A stretch of DNA of 64,000 nucleotides from Fomitopsis serialis (Eukaryota; Basidiomycota; Agaricomycetes; Polyporales; Fomitopsidaceae). The stretch spans positions 248,001-312,000 of the forward strand of contig NW_025954986.1 of NCBI RefSeq assembly GCF_022376445.1, given 5' to 3'. Positions 1 to 10,783 of the stretch are shown in pieces (position 1 is the stretch's first letter; each line of letters begins with the position of its first letter). The notes below the pieces were generated by a model that had not been told where the DNA came from, ran no database searches, and saw nothing but the letters and a program-made list of their open reading frames with translations. Position numbers and translations under genes: made by a program.

Positions 1-414
1 GTAGCGTCGTAAATGGAGTATTTCCTGGCACACGGCGTGAGGTGGTGCAGGAAACAACTGGGATCGACTCACGGGTTGTAGAACACCCAGAGAAATCGTG
101 CAAAGTCGTTGGCCAAGACATCCTCCAGAGGGAATGCGTGCGCGTCTGTCGAGCCCTTCGGCTGCTGCCCAGGAGGTGCAGCGACGGCGAACTTCTCGCG
201 GAAGAATGCCGACTCGCGCTCGAAGAAGTAACGATGTACACGGAAAAGGTAGTTCTCAACCTGCACCGCCGTCGTCAGCACACACGACGACAGTCCAAGC
301 GCAGTCAGCGATACGCACCAGGAAATGAATGTCTCCGCCGGAGAGATAGTACTTCGGATGCCGCTTCACCTTCTCCAGCGAGGTGTCGACAGAAATGTTG
401 TAGTTGTGGGCCAT
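1..414 (-). CDS. BTB/POZ-domain protein, 3' part cut off by the window edge
   Basis: Start ATG is at 414. Exons are 319-414, 73-260 and 24 to beyond base 1; both introns have GTGNGT donors and CAG acceptors and the frame stays open. The N-terminus has a KRHPKYYLSGGDIHFL stretch, then YLFRVHRYFFERESAFF and an FARFLWVFYNPKYSIYDA segment. This is the pattern of the large Agaricomycete BTB/POZ family, whose members are thought to act as dimerisation modules or cullin-3 adaptors. About 97 residues are visible; the family usually runs to 250-350, so most of the protein lies outside the window. A MITE begins 50 bp upstream of the start codon and probably forms part of the promoter. The family call is strong; substrate and role are unknown. 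Confidence 0.85.
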
Positions 415-463
415 TGGAGGCTGAAGCATACACTGCGGACAACCCGGATTGTGCGAGGCGCTT

Positions 464-706
464 ACATGGGCCTAACATTGCAAGAGCGTGTATATTAGTA
501 AGCCACTAAGTGAAAATCCCTAACATGGGAAGTACATGCCTAGAACATGACGCGATTTCGGAACATAGGAAGAACATAGCACTTACATTCCCGATTTTGG
601 GAACATTCGAAATGTTAGCCCGAACAAAGGAATACCATTCCCTATGTTACGAGCTCCGACTTAGAGCCGTAAAAATATACACGCCCTTACAATGTAAGTA
701 CCATGT
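464..706. mobile_element. MITE, 243 bp, terminal inverted repeats of about 41 bp
   Basis: The left end (464-504) and the reverse complement of the right end (666-706) agree at about 32 of 41 positions, both beginning ACATGG and sharing GCGTGTATATT. Flanks are AGGCGCTT and GAGCGCTT, an imperfect 8-bp duplication (6/8), which would fit a hAT-type element. The interior is AT-rich with several GAACAT words and has no coding capacity. It sits directly upstream of the BTB gene. Confidence 0.65.
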
Positions 707-2487
707 GAGCGCTTCGCACAACGCGGTTCGTCCGCAGTGATAGGGATAGCGGTCGTGATGATGGGCGGGGCCAAAGATATGAAGGGCAAAAATCCGAGCC
801 TCTTCACCGCCGCACACGTGTGGGCCTCATGTCGGGACCCGACACATCAGAATTCGAAAAGGCACATAGCCCGTCGCCAAAGATCGGTTTGTTCATCGTG
901 GAAAGAGGAATACACGTTGCAGAGGCCGAGACACGGCGTCTGCACCCTCTTTACGTCCATTACAAACCGCAAAGAATGGATTTCTGACTGCGTTAGTATA
1001 GCGAGTAACAACAGATCTAGTGGTACAAGTGAGCGTTAATTACATAACACAAAGGCGACCCATTGTTTATCAAACAACGCAGAGCGTCTTCCACTGACCC
1101 GGACCATGGACAATCCTGCGGAGCGTGGTCGAGGCATGGATCACTAGATGTGAGCATCAGCACATAGCCAACGATGAAGGGCTGGTATCGAGGACGTAAG
1201 ATGAGCGTAACAACAACAGTGTACATGTACGACTCATCGCGAACCCATCAACGAGCGAATTTGACGACAGGTAGATAGGTCTCGCTTTTAGAAGTAATAC
1301 AGAGGAAGGACAACATTCGTGTGATGCCATGCGTCCAACAGCAGGAAGATGGTTAAGGTTGCTGTGCACAAACGTTCCCTACACCTGGTGGTCGGAACTA
1401 GGTGGTTTACCTATGGACCAGGTGTGCGACAGTTCCGCCTGGCCTCCACAGGCCGCAGCTGCATCATGATATGGTCCGGTATGACAAAGCCTGAGCTCGA
1501 AACGCAGATGCGAGCGCTGAGCAAGTGGGACTCACGATAGAACACATCACCACCGGGTAAGGCAACCGGAGCTAGCGTGTAAACAAGGTCCAGGCGTAAG
1601 AACAGTGTTTAAAGTCCTTGAGCGTCCAGCAGTCAATCAAGGTTCGCACACAAGTCTTCTGCAAGCGGTCGTCAGGAGGACATCCACAGTATACTGAAAG
1701 TGATGACGGCGTTGACGCTGCTTGCTGGCCTGTATGCAAGCCGACGTTGAACAGGGTGGGCATGGAAACACGGAGTAGCTAAGGGCCCAACAAGCCACAG
1801 AGATGAGGAACATATGTCGAAGTTTGCAGTGGACGGCAGATACGGGCGAGGGGAACAGAAGACGAGCCGTGGTGGTTCAGGCATGATGAACGATTGTGGG
1901 GAGACAGCATCCCCCAGGATGCCACGGTCACCACAAGTCCACGAGTCTGACCCCGACTAACACACATTCCGGCGCAGACGACGGAGGCAAGTGTCGCAGA
2001 TGAAGGTACAGTAGGTTCCGGTGGGGTCCATGGCCAGAAGCGCACCGTTGGGTTTCGCGCATCGCTCTGTCGCCTCTGCGTGGCCCGTACAGCAAATGAG
2101 ACTGTCAGTGACTAATGAGCAGAGATTCCCTATGTGACAAAACTGCTCTCACTTAGCTCGGTGTCATGTCCAACCTTCCTGTACAACTTGAATGTAGGTT
2201 CCTCCTGTGGTAACAACAGTCGGCTTCAGGTCGTATCCGGCGCCACGATTGACTATAGCGCACAAAATTAATGCACATAGATGCAAGTCAAGCGATTATT
2301 TTGCGAAAGGCGCGAGATATCCAGAGGCCGTAGGACAGCGCCTCGAGGTCGGAGGAAGAGGAAGGAGGAAGAGGAGGAAGATCAAGCGCTCATGACAACT
2401 CTGTACTTGCCTCTTTTGCCACATCTTTGCTCGTCTGAATCTCCGTGCAGTTGGCTTGGTTGACAAGTTCTCCCTTTCCCTCTCAAA
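707..2487. other. Intergenic, no supported gene
   Basis: Only short overlapping open frames with no recognisable motif and no consistent intron framework. The last 100 bp, pyrimidine-rich around 2400-2480, is the likely URM1 promoter and leader. Confidence 0.5.
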
Positions 2488-2933
2488 ATGTCGAAGCAGG
2501 TCTCCATAAAAATTGAATTCAGTGGAGGGCTCGAGCTGCTCTTCGACAACCAGCGATCGCATCGCGTCGTCCTCCCTGCCCGCGTCTCCGCCACACCCGC
2601 GGACGCGAAGAGGAGCCTCAAGGACGACGCGGGGGCAGCGGAGGGAGACGGCCGGCCTGTGGACGTGGCGTATCTCATCCTATGGCTGAAGGATAACCTG
2701 CTGAAGGAGAGGGAGGAGCTGTTCGTCGAGAGCGGAACCGTGTACGTTCTTCTAACTTACCATGCATCTGGTCCGTCGACTGAAGGAAGGGCAATGTCGG
2801 CCGTTCGTTCGTCAGGCGACCAGGGATTCTTGTCCTCGTGAACGACACGGATTGGGAGCTGGAGGGTGAGGGGGATTACCAGCTCAAAGACGGAGACGAG
2901 ATCGTATTCATCTCGACGCTGCACGGAGGATGA
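2488..2933 (+). CDS. URM1: Ubiquitin-related modifier 1
   Basis: Two exons, 2488-2741 and 2816-2933, separated by a 74-nt intron (GTACGT...GTCAG). They encode 123 residues. The N-terminus reads [15 protein letters not shown], the middle [17 protein letters not shown] and, after the intron, [19 protein letters not shown] and [14 protein letters not shown]. The C-terminal Gly-Gly needed for thiocarboxylation is intact. In the known pathway Uba4 activates Urm1, which carries sulphur for 2-thiolation of wobble uridine in cytosolic tRNAs and also conjugates to proteins under oxidative stress. Yeast Urm1 is 99 residues; the extra length is an alanine/aspartate-rich insert (about residues 35-55). 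It stands alone, not grouped with other thiolation genes. Identification is near certain. Confidence 0.96.
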
Positions 2934-3608
2934 AGACATGTCGGATCCGTGGCGACCATATGTGAGCCATAAATTGCAACCGTGAGCCCTTGGTTGATCT
3001 GCCTGTTTTGCTCTCAGTAATATAGGCATCGATCTCGTCCGTTTCAACATCGGAACGAGCGAACACTGGTACGACTCACACAATATAGCCTGGGACTCGG
3101 CGGCTCAGGCGTGTAGAGGGTAGGCAGGACGAGGAAGGGGCTGAACAAGGTGGCAGATGGAGATACGAGGGTCCCTTCACATGGTCAAGGAACACAGAGC
3201 GGGACAGCGGGTGCAGGCAAGCAGAGGATTGAGAGCGTTCGTTGTCTCAGGTTCAGCGAGTACTGACATGTATGTAATTGCATCTGCACGCTACTGGTAA
3301 CATCGTGGTACAGTAGAGGCTATATTCTGTCGTACTGCCTACATCGATCGTCGACCGTCTACGCCTGACTGGAAGGAGACTAAGGCCATGCCGACGGAAC
3401 GCACGTACAACGGTGACATTAGCTCGTCGCCTGCGCTTGTAACGGTGATGCAGTAGGATGAAGCGAAACGATGAGGTGGATGAAACCGTGATGGAACTTA
3501 ACGATAGTATGAATGCGCACCGTCAACCTTGACTACGATACCATCCCGGGATCGTCGAACACGATACTAGAGCAGACCTCATGCGCATAAGTTGGATGGT
3601 GTCAGGAT
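2934..3608. other. Intergenic, no supported gene
   Basis: Lies between the 3' end of URM1 and the 3' end of the F-box pseudogene. No open frame of interest and no repeat noticed. Confidence 0.5.
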
Positions 3609-5007
3609 TCACGACCACCAGTGCTCAACGGCAGGAGACGGCTCGCCTCCCGGGCTGCCGTTCGCACTACACACCATCCCGACGCGCGTTCCACTAGCAG
3701 TGAGAGTAGGGAAGCACGCCGACATGGTCTCGACCCAGTCCACGAGACGTTCAGCAGGACATTGCGCGTTGAAGGTGATCTTTAGCTCGGGGTCCTCCGC
3801 CGCGAGACTGGCGAGGGCCCCGTCCAGACCGGCGCACTGCTCCGGGACGGCTTTCTCGGGTTCGAGCTCACCGAGGAGGAAGCGCATGCGGGGCGTGAGC
3901 AGCATCCTCCAGCGTAAAAATGCCGTTAGGCACTCCGAGACGCTGGTCTTCGATTGCAGGATCGAAGGAGCATCGACGTCCACGCATTTGATGTTCAAAG
4001 TAGTAGTGGGGACGGCTGGGGTAGCAGGGGTGGTCAAACGTCAAGGTCAGGTTTGTCCGAATCCCGCGGGAGACGTACCACTGTCATCCCGGACATCAAT
4101 TACGAGTCTTTTCTTCAAACCCTGGAGCCCCCACTTTGTGTCATAGAGGTACCCCGCCAGCAGAGAGAATTCCGACTGGAATCCGAGACGCTCAAGGGTG
4201 TGATTGGTAAGAGTGAGCCGGTCGACGATGACCGCAAAGGGCCAGCGTAACGCATACACTTGCCACATGGCGACGTAGAAAATCTTGAACGAGTATAAAT
4301 TGGCTACGAGCTTGCCAATTCTAACTTTCTTGTAGATCGGCTTCCACTGCCGCTCAGTCCATTCGACGACAGTGCCTTGCGCATTGTAACTTGAGAGGTG
4401 GAAGGAGGACCTTCGAGGCGACGGGGACAGAATATCGATCAAGTCTGATTTAACCTGTCCATATCCGGTCTCGGACCAGTGCAGGTGCAGGTGAGCCACC
4501 TACATAGACGCGACCAGTGAGTAAGTAGATGTATATGCGATCTGCGAAGCCCGAGTAGCACGAGATCACCCACCTTGCTCGCGAGCACTGTGACTGCGTT
4601 CTCTACGGCGGGAACAGTGGCGATCGGCCGAGCGAGATTCTCCAGCCGTAGGGTCTCCACCGCAGTGAACTGCTCGAGCAGGCCGGGCAGCCTGGCATCA
4701 GCCAACAGCGACGGTCCTCATGCCCAAGCATCACGGCATATTTTTCGCCCAAGCAGAGATCGCGGACGAGACTAGGGATGCAACTGGATCCCGGTAACTC
4801 GGAAGAGAGCAAGGCTTGAAAGGTAGTCATGTCCTCGTCTTTAGCGAACCTGATAGACGAGAATATGTGCTTGCGAGACGCAGGAAACTATGCACGCGAC
4901 ACACGACTGCATGCCCTCAGCGTAGAGGGGTCCTCCCGACATAAGTCGATTATCGCCTCGCAGAGCTCCATGGGAAGAGTTTGCGAGCCAGACGGGCGAG
5001 GTTGCAT
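3609..5007 (-). pseudogene. F-box protein gene, inactivated copy
   Basis: A three-exon paralog of the F-box gene at 57165-58577, with the same exon order. The start codon would be at 5007, followed by LPMELCEAIIDLCREDPSTL, the first half of an F-box. An in-frame TAG at 4888-4890 falls where the paralog has a conserved Trp (paralog RAWLPTSR). A second lesion, a one-base frame change near 4700-4720, separates LVRDLCLGEKY from LLADARLPGLLEQFTAV. The second exon (LHLHWSETGYG to the region near 4047) and third exon (up to about 4010, ending AVEHWWS at 3609) remain open and easy to align with the paralog, so decay is recent. It could still give a truncated product, but an F-box without its second half should not bind Skp1. 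Confidence 0.8.
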
Positions 5008-8000
5008 CGGGCAGAACGTATCACGGACTCTGACGACGGAATGTAGTCGCGACGAGGAAGAGGAGAAGGAAGAAGAGGAGGGCCTCAGGAGGGGATGAAG
5101 TACTCAGTGTACCGTGGGACTCACGCGCCACATCGCGTCGCGCACCGTCTGAATCGAAGCGTTTGTACCCTTCTCTTGTCTCTTCATTCTTCATGATACG
5201 CAAGTTACTCAACATCAGTGGTCATATTAGCCGCATAGTTGCAACCGCTCGCGCAGATAAGCATTTCAAAATATCTACCTTACACCAGTTGGTACGCTTA
5301 CTAGACCTTGCCAGGTTGGTGAGTATGGCATTCGCATGCTCTATACCATTCTCCAGGTCCTGAATATAGAGCGTTAGATTTGCCTGGCTGTAGCCTGGGC
5401 CCAAATTTGACATTCTCGTGGGACGGGCGCGCCGAACTTGCACGTACATTCCTCATCGGGGCTATGACTGATGACGAACGAATATGTACCCGCAACCCCT
5501 TCAAAGGCGTTGCTTATGTCGTCGACACGTCGTACGTTTAAGCCATAGATGGTCGTTAGGCAGGTTTTTAAGTTCTAATGTTAGATCTACAATCGACTGT
5601 ACGCCGTTCGTCCACACGCTATCCCTGTTCTGTCTGTGATCGAAGTGGCATCCGCAACCATACCGAATGTCCGAGTCGATAGGACCTCAACCGGAGCGAA
5701 GCAAAGCGTCAATGGGCTCGTGAGTACCACTTCCTTTGTGTCGTCGCCACAAACGAACGCTTTGGCCAGAACTCAGGGGTGCCACGACAACGCATGTGGT
5801 CACACTGCATAGCAACCACCATGGTTCGCCTAGAACGGGGATGTGTGGCCATAGGGGAGGAGGCTCCGCACGTATAAAAGCCCGCGGAACCGCGACAGTC
5901 GACCAATTCACCAGCCTATTCCGACATCCCCGTGTCTCGTTCAACCGTCATGCACTACTATCAGCCTCGTCGACGGTGCAAACCGCGCGGCCGTAGTATG
6001 CTCTTCGAACTTCCTGATTCAATCGTCAACAACGTGCACCCTGATCGCAGCTTTCGTATGTCTCGCTTTTCAGTGCTCCCTCGTTCTGCTCGCTGACCCC
6101 TCTTACAGGGCGAACACGCTGTTCAACAGCAGCCTCGTCCACGAAGAGCAAGAGGTGGCTTCAATCACCCATCGGTCGTCGCGCGGCGCGAGTGTCTTCT
6201 GCCAGTCGGGCCCGTGATCACACATCCAGGAGCGGCGCCGCGGTTGGGTGTTTCTCAGTGACCAGACCTTGGTTTGAGGCCTGATCTGGATCTGCTGGAA
6301 GGGGAATGGGCCGTCGGATGTACGTCTAGCACTCCCTTGTTCCGTGCAGTTGTTTGACTCACACTACGCTTAGACCTCCAACGGAGCTCGTGCGATGGTC
6401 ATCGAGATCGAGCCTGGGTGGCTATAACCCTCAAGCATGCCTGCGAGTCGCCGTATCCAACTATCCTATCAGGGTGTTCCCCGTTCTCAAACAGAGAACA
6501 AACATAACGCGGATGCACCGGCACCGAGTTGAGAAGCTCGCCAGATGGTTCCGGGAAAAGCCTTAGCACACTCTACGCCATCCGTGAACAACGTCAAGCT
6601 TCACTGGGCTGAAGTCAATGGTCACCCCTGCCTTGGTTCGCCTCCGTCGTAGGCTTGCGACGCCACAATGGCCTCGCCGTAGACGTGGGACGCGCCATCC
6701 CGCCTCAAGACATCATCCACACCCCGAGAGGTCAGAGCTTCACCTGTCCGGTCACATGCCGCGGAGCCTGCGTCTGGGACGGTGGCCATGACCTCGAGCG
6801 GCATCTACGGACTCCCTCGCAAATGCGTGAGCAGGAGATGACGCATAACACTGACATACCTCCTGGACTCGAGCGATAATCACCGGCCCGGACTCGCGGC
6901 ACTGTATTCTTGGGGCTCTCTTATGCAGCTCTCAGTTGAGCTTGACGAACAGCAGATGAGCTTCGTTGTAATCTGGGGAACTCGGACATCAGTTATATTA
7001 GTCGTAGATTAGTACCGTACCACACCTCCATATCCAATGCATAGTACTTGAACTCAATATTGAGGTTACCTACCCGCGCGTACAAAGCAATAGGTCGTGT
7101 GCACTTGCTGATGTCAGTAATGTCGCAGCACGAAGGCTGATTGTGGTATTACAGTACGGTAATAGGCACTAGTCTTTGATTCCTAGCACTAACCGCATGA
7201 GACATAACATAATGAAAGAAGAATAAGCAGCCAGCATTAGTCCAGGCAAAACAGGGATCTATGCGAAGCAAGATAAGCAGACCTAGATGAAATCGAAGCA
7301 GACGAAGTGCACGGCTAGCATGCAAGAAGCCGACTGTATAGTGTACCGACAACCAGCGGGAGGAGGAAGCAGCATTCGCTCGCATATCGAGGAGAGGGGA
7401 AGAGCGCGAGGAGAGAGGAGAGATACAGACAGACAGCATGCACGCGTACTGTACACATTTTAGCAGTCCCGGCACGGGCCGGCCTAAGGTAAGGAGTGTG
7501 GGATGTACAGGCGTTGCGAAGGAGGGCAGGGAGCGAGTGGATGTACAGTTGGAGAGGGGGAGAGGAGGATACAGCGACATACAGTACAACGCTAAGACGG
7601 TGAATCTAACGCGGAGTCAAATAGTGACAGTGCGTGGAACACCGAGCAGCGGTGGATACTCAGAGGTGGCCCAGAGAGATGGAAGAAGCAGGGCCGAACG
7701 TGTATTGGTCATGATGAAGATGAATGGGAGATGCAGAGATATGCAGAGAATACGAGATGGAAGATGGTCGGAGCAACTGAGCAATAGTTACGACTAGTAA
7801 GGTAACGAAGTCCGCATGCAGAACGGCCCTTTGGACGTCTTCCAGCGGCGGCGAACAAGAGATAGCCAAGCGACAGCTCAGCGACCAAGCGTCTGTACGA
7901 GCGCGCACGTAGACAGAGTCATCGTTGGTGACGAGTCGTGAATCGTGAAGTCTTGACGTTTGAGAGGATTTGAATGTGAGGTGGTGAAAGACGGACATGC

Positions 8001-8092
8001 GCAGCGGGAGTGCTGCGAGATAGACGACTGGAGTGCGCGCAGGCTGTCGCACCGACGATCTATTCAACCCCGACCCGCAAGCCAACCCCACC
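5008..8092. other. 3-kb stretch without a supported gene
   Basis: Contains a purine-rich run near 5050-5090 (GAGGAAGAGGAGAAGG type), a TATAAAAG box at 5873 and scattered short open frames. I could not assemble a spliced model with matching phases. The 7150-8090 part is probably 3' flank of the hypothetical gene that ends at 8093. Confidence 0.45.
5873..5880 (+). promoter_or_regulatory. TATA box without an assigned gene
   Basis: TATAAAAG is followed about 70 bp later by an ATG (5950) and a short open stretch. A possible intron (donor GTATGT at 6056, acceptor near 6108) does not give a convincing protein, so only the box itself is reported. Confidence 0.3.
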
Positions 8093-9492
8093 TCATCGAA
8101 AAAGGCTTGCAACCCTCCTTGAGAAGCTCTTCTCTCTTTTCGGCTTTTCATCCTCGCCCTCCTCATCTCTACACCTCTTCGGGAAGAAATGTACCGAATC
8201 CGCAGGATTCGGCGGCTCGCGGCTGAACAAGAGCGGGTAGCCGGGCACAGGCGACGTCGGGCGCATATTAAACTGCACACGCTGCGGTAGTGCCACCTGC
8301 TCCAGGTCTCCCTTCTCCCGCCCGTCCGCCCTGCGCTGAGCGCCGAAGTCGAGATGCAGCGCGGTGACCTTCTCCTCGACATCCGCCACGGGCACCCACA
8401 TCTCGTACCCCGTCCATACGCGTGGAGGCGTCCAGCCCCGAAGGCCTAAGTGCGGGTCGTTCATATGCCCGTAACCCCCGTCGCCCTCGTCGTCTGCATG
8501 CGCTCCGTCATCGTCTGACTCGGACGTGAGTGGGGACTGCGAGCGAATGGTGTCCAGGGAGAAGGGTGCACGACGGGCACGGGGAGAAGCGAGCGTCGGC
8601 GTAGAGCGTGATAAGGAAGGGGAATACGAAAGCGGAGGAGAGGAAGGGGAGGACGGAAGGGGTGGCGGGGACACTGGCTTCGCGGTTGTGTTCGGCGCTG
8701 TAGATCCGAGCGTGCACGTCGACAGAGGAAGCGGAACGTACTCGATCACGGAGTGGCCCGTGTGCGGAGAGTGAACGCGGCTCGCGAACGCATGCCGACT
8801 CTCAGGTCGTTGAAAGTGTGGCGAGTCCTGTCCGGCTCCAGTTTCGTCGTCTTCACTAGCATTATCTTCCAGGACCGAGTCGGCATAGCAAACATCTGCC
8901 CATGCGTCGAGGGGTGAAGCTACAAGGTCGATATCGAGGCTGCCGAGGAATGCCGGATCCACAGGTGAGAGCGTGCTGTCGACAGCTTCTGTGGGGCCGA
9001 GTTGTAGTGTAGGACGCACTTCAGGTAGCGGCTCATCGTGTAGGGTGACATCTGAATCCGGATCCGAGCCCGAATTTGAATCTGAATCTGAATCCGAGCC
9101 CGAGGGGACGAATGAGTATGCATCATTTGGCGGTAGGATCGGGTCTGGGGCGTCGTCGTCATACAGAGCAGCGAGGTCAATCGGCGAACTCGCAGGCCTA
9201 GGTGACTGTATCGGCGACAGTATAGAGGCGACATTAGGTGGCCGGGGCAACGGTCGAGGACTGTATGGCGGCGAACAGACCGACTGTTGGAAAGCCGAGG
9301 CTTGGGAGACGGCGTACGCCGGTGGCAGCACAGACTCATATGAGTCGGACATTAGTGGCTGCGCAGAGCCATCATACACCTGCAGAGCAACGTTACAGTC
9401 AGACATCCATCCGACACGACCAATAGCAGTGTCAAGGTGGAGTCGTGATAGAAATGTGAGACGAGATGATAACTCACGTAGGGGAACGACAT
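8093..9492 (-). CDS. Hypothetical Pro/Ser-rich acidic protein, 433 aa
   Basis: Modelled as exon 9478-9492 (MSFPY), a 98-nt intron (GTGAGT donor, CTGAC branch site, CTCTGCAG acceptor) and exon 8093-9379. Without the intron the frame also opens further upstream, but the sequence there is not protein-like. The protein is mostly disordered: a PPYSPRPLPRPP stretch, an acidic Ser-Asp run (SGSDSDSDSNSGSDPDSD), a long Ser/Pro region, and a better ordered C-terminal quarter with GLRGWTPPRVWTGYEMWVP, a short amphipathic strand and a basic tail (KPKREKSFSRRVASLFR). No known domain is recognised. The C-terminal block is the likely conserved part. Function unknown. Confidence 0.7.
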
Positions 9493-10783
9493 CAAGTAGG
9501 GCGTGGAGATGGACATCGACACGGAGAGGGAAATGAAGAGAGAAGAGATGAAAGTCCAAGAGAGGCGCAGAGGAGATGGCGACCGCTAGCCTCAGTGGCA
9601 AGTGACGCACCGCCTCCGTGAGCGTTCGAGCTAAGAGCGAACGAGCCTGATGATATGTATGAGCCTGACGGGCGGGCGTGTCCGAGTCGGCCTCGGCGCT
9701 CGGAGTCGGAGAACGTGCGTTGATTTTTCAGGGCGGACTGGCGGAAGTAAAGGATCGTCAGAGCAAAAAGAATCAACCGCGCTGGGCGGTGAACGACATG
9801 GGCATGAGCGAGGGGGACGAGGACATGGAAAGCAGGAGACCGCGATTTATGTGGGGCGAGATGCAATTGTTTCGTCCACCGTCACGAGCTTAGACAAGGC
9901 GACCATCGCCGCCGTCAGATCTCGGTCGGTTGCGCCGGCGTCCACCGCTGGCGGTCCACTTCAATGCAGGGATTGCAAGCCAAAAGACTTGTTCTCTACT
10001 GCGCATTGTTTCCGTGCTGGGATAGCATTCTTCAGCACGATGTGAACAGCGGAATGGACATCGTTCAGACTCGTCTGAGGGATATCCGAACGGCCCGGGA
10101 CTCACATTGCCGCCCTAACCAAATGGGCGCTTCCAAATGGCCGGGTCACTACGTCCTCGCTTCCTCCTTCCTCCTCCTCCGTCTTCTTGATGGAAACATT
10201 CAAAAGGCTGCCACTGGTAGCTCTATGTAGGCTGAGCAACTAGGAGGCTCGCCTACGAGCCTCCACGCGAAATCAAGTCGCCCGCTCAATCACTGCTCAG
10301 CCAATGGGAGACGTGAATTGATGACCGTTTTGATTCAGGAGAGCGTTGAAACGTGCCTTTTGCATACGCAATTACACGACAATGCAGATTTAAAGTGAGC
10401 AACTTGAATGCAGTCATGAATCGTCCAGTACTGACCAGCTCACGCAGGCAGCTATATCTCGCAATTGTCCGTCAACCCAGGATAAGATAAAATTGCTATG
10501 AAACGCACCACTGGCATTTTACAGTAGCCCACCAAGTCGTCAATAAGGAGCGAGTACTCACCGCCATGAGTAGTAACCTGTATGCACACATGCTTGGGTG
10601 TCTTGCACTGATCTAAACCTAATTCTCGGCATAGTGCCTAGTAGTCAGAGAAGCTGGAAGACAACAACTGCCACACTCGTTCCGAGATGATTCAGAGCAT
10701 TCTGAACCTCCTCGAGGTGAGAGTTCGAGATCAAGAGGTGATCCATTGTCCAGGACGCAGAACAGTACTCTTATATACGTACC
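9493..10783. other. Intergenic, no supported gene
   Basis: Upstream region of the 8093-9492 gene on the left and left flank of the 1.9-kb duplication on the right. Short frames only; none carries a recognisable motif. Confidence 0.45.

Noticed and set aside
5950..6217. Short spliced gene downstream of TATAAAAG
   Set aside because: With the only plausible intron the second exon falls into an Arg/Ser-rich frame. An attractive alternative frame required one extra base.
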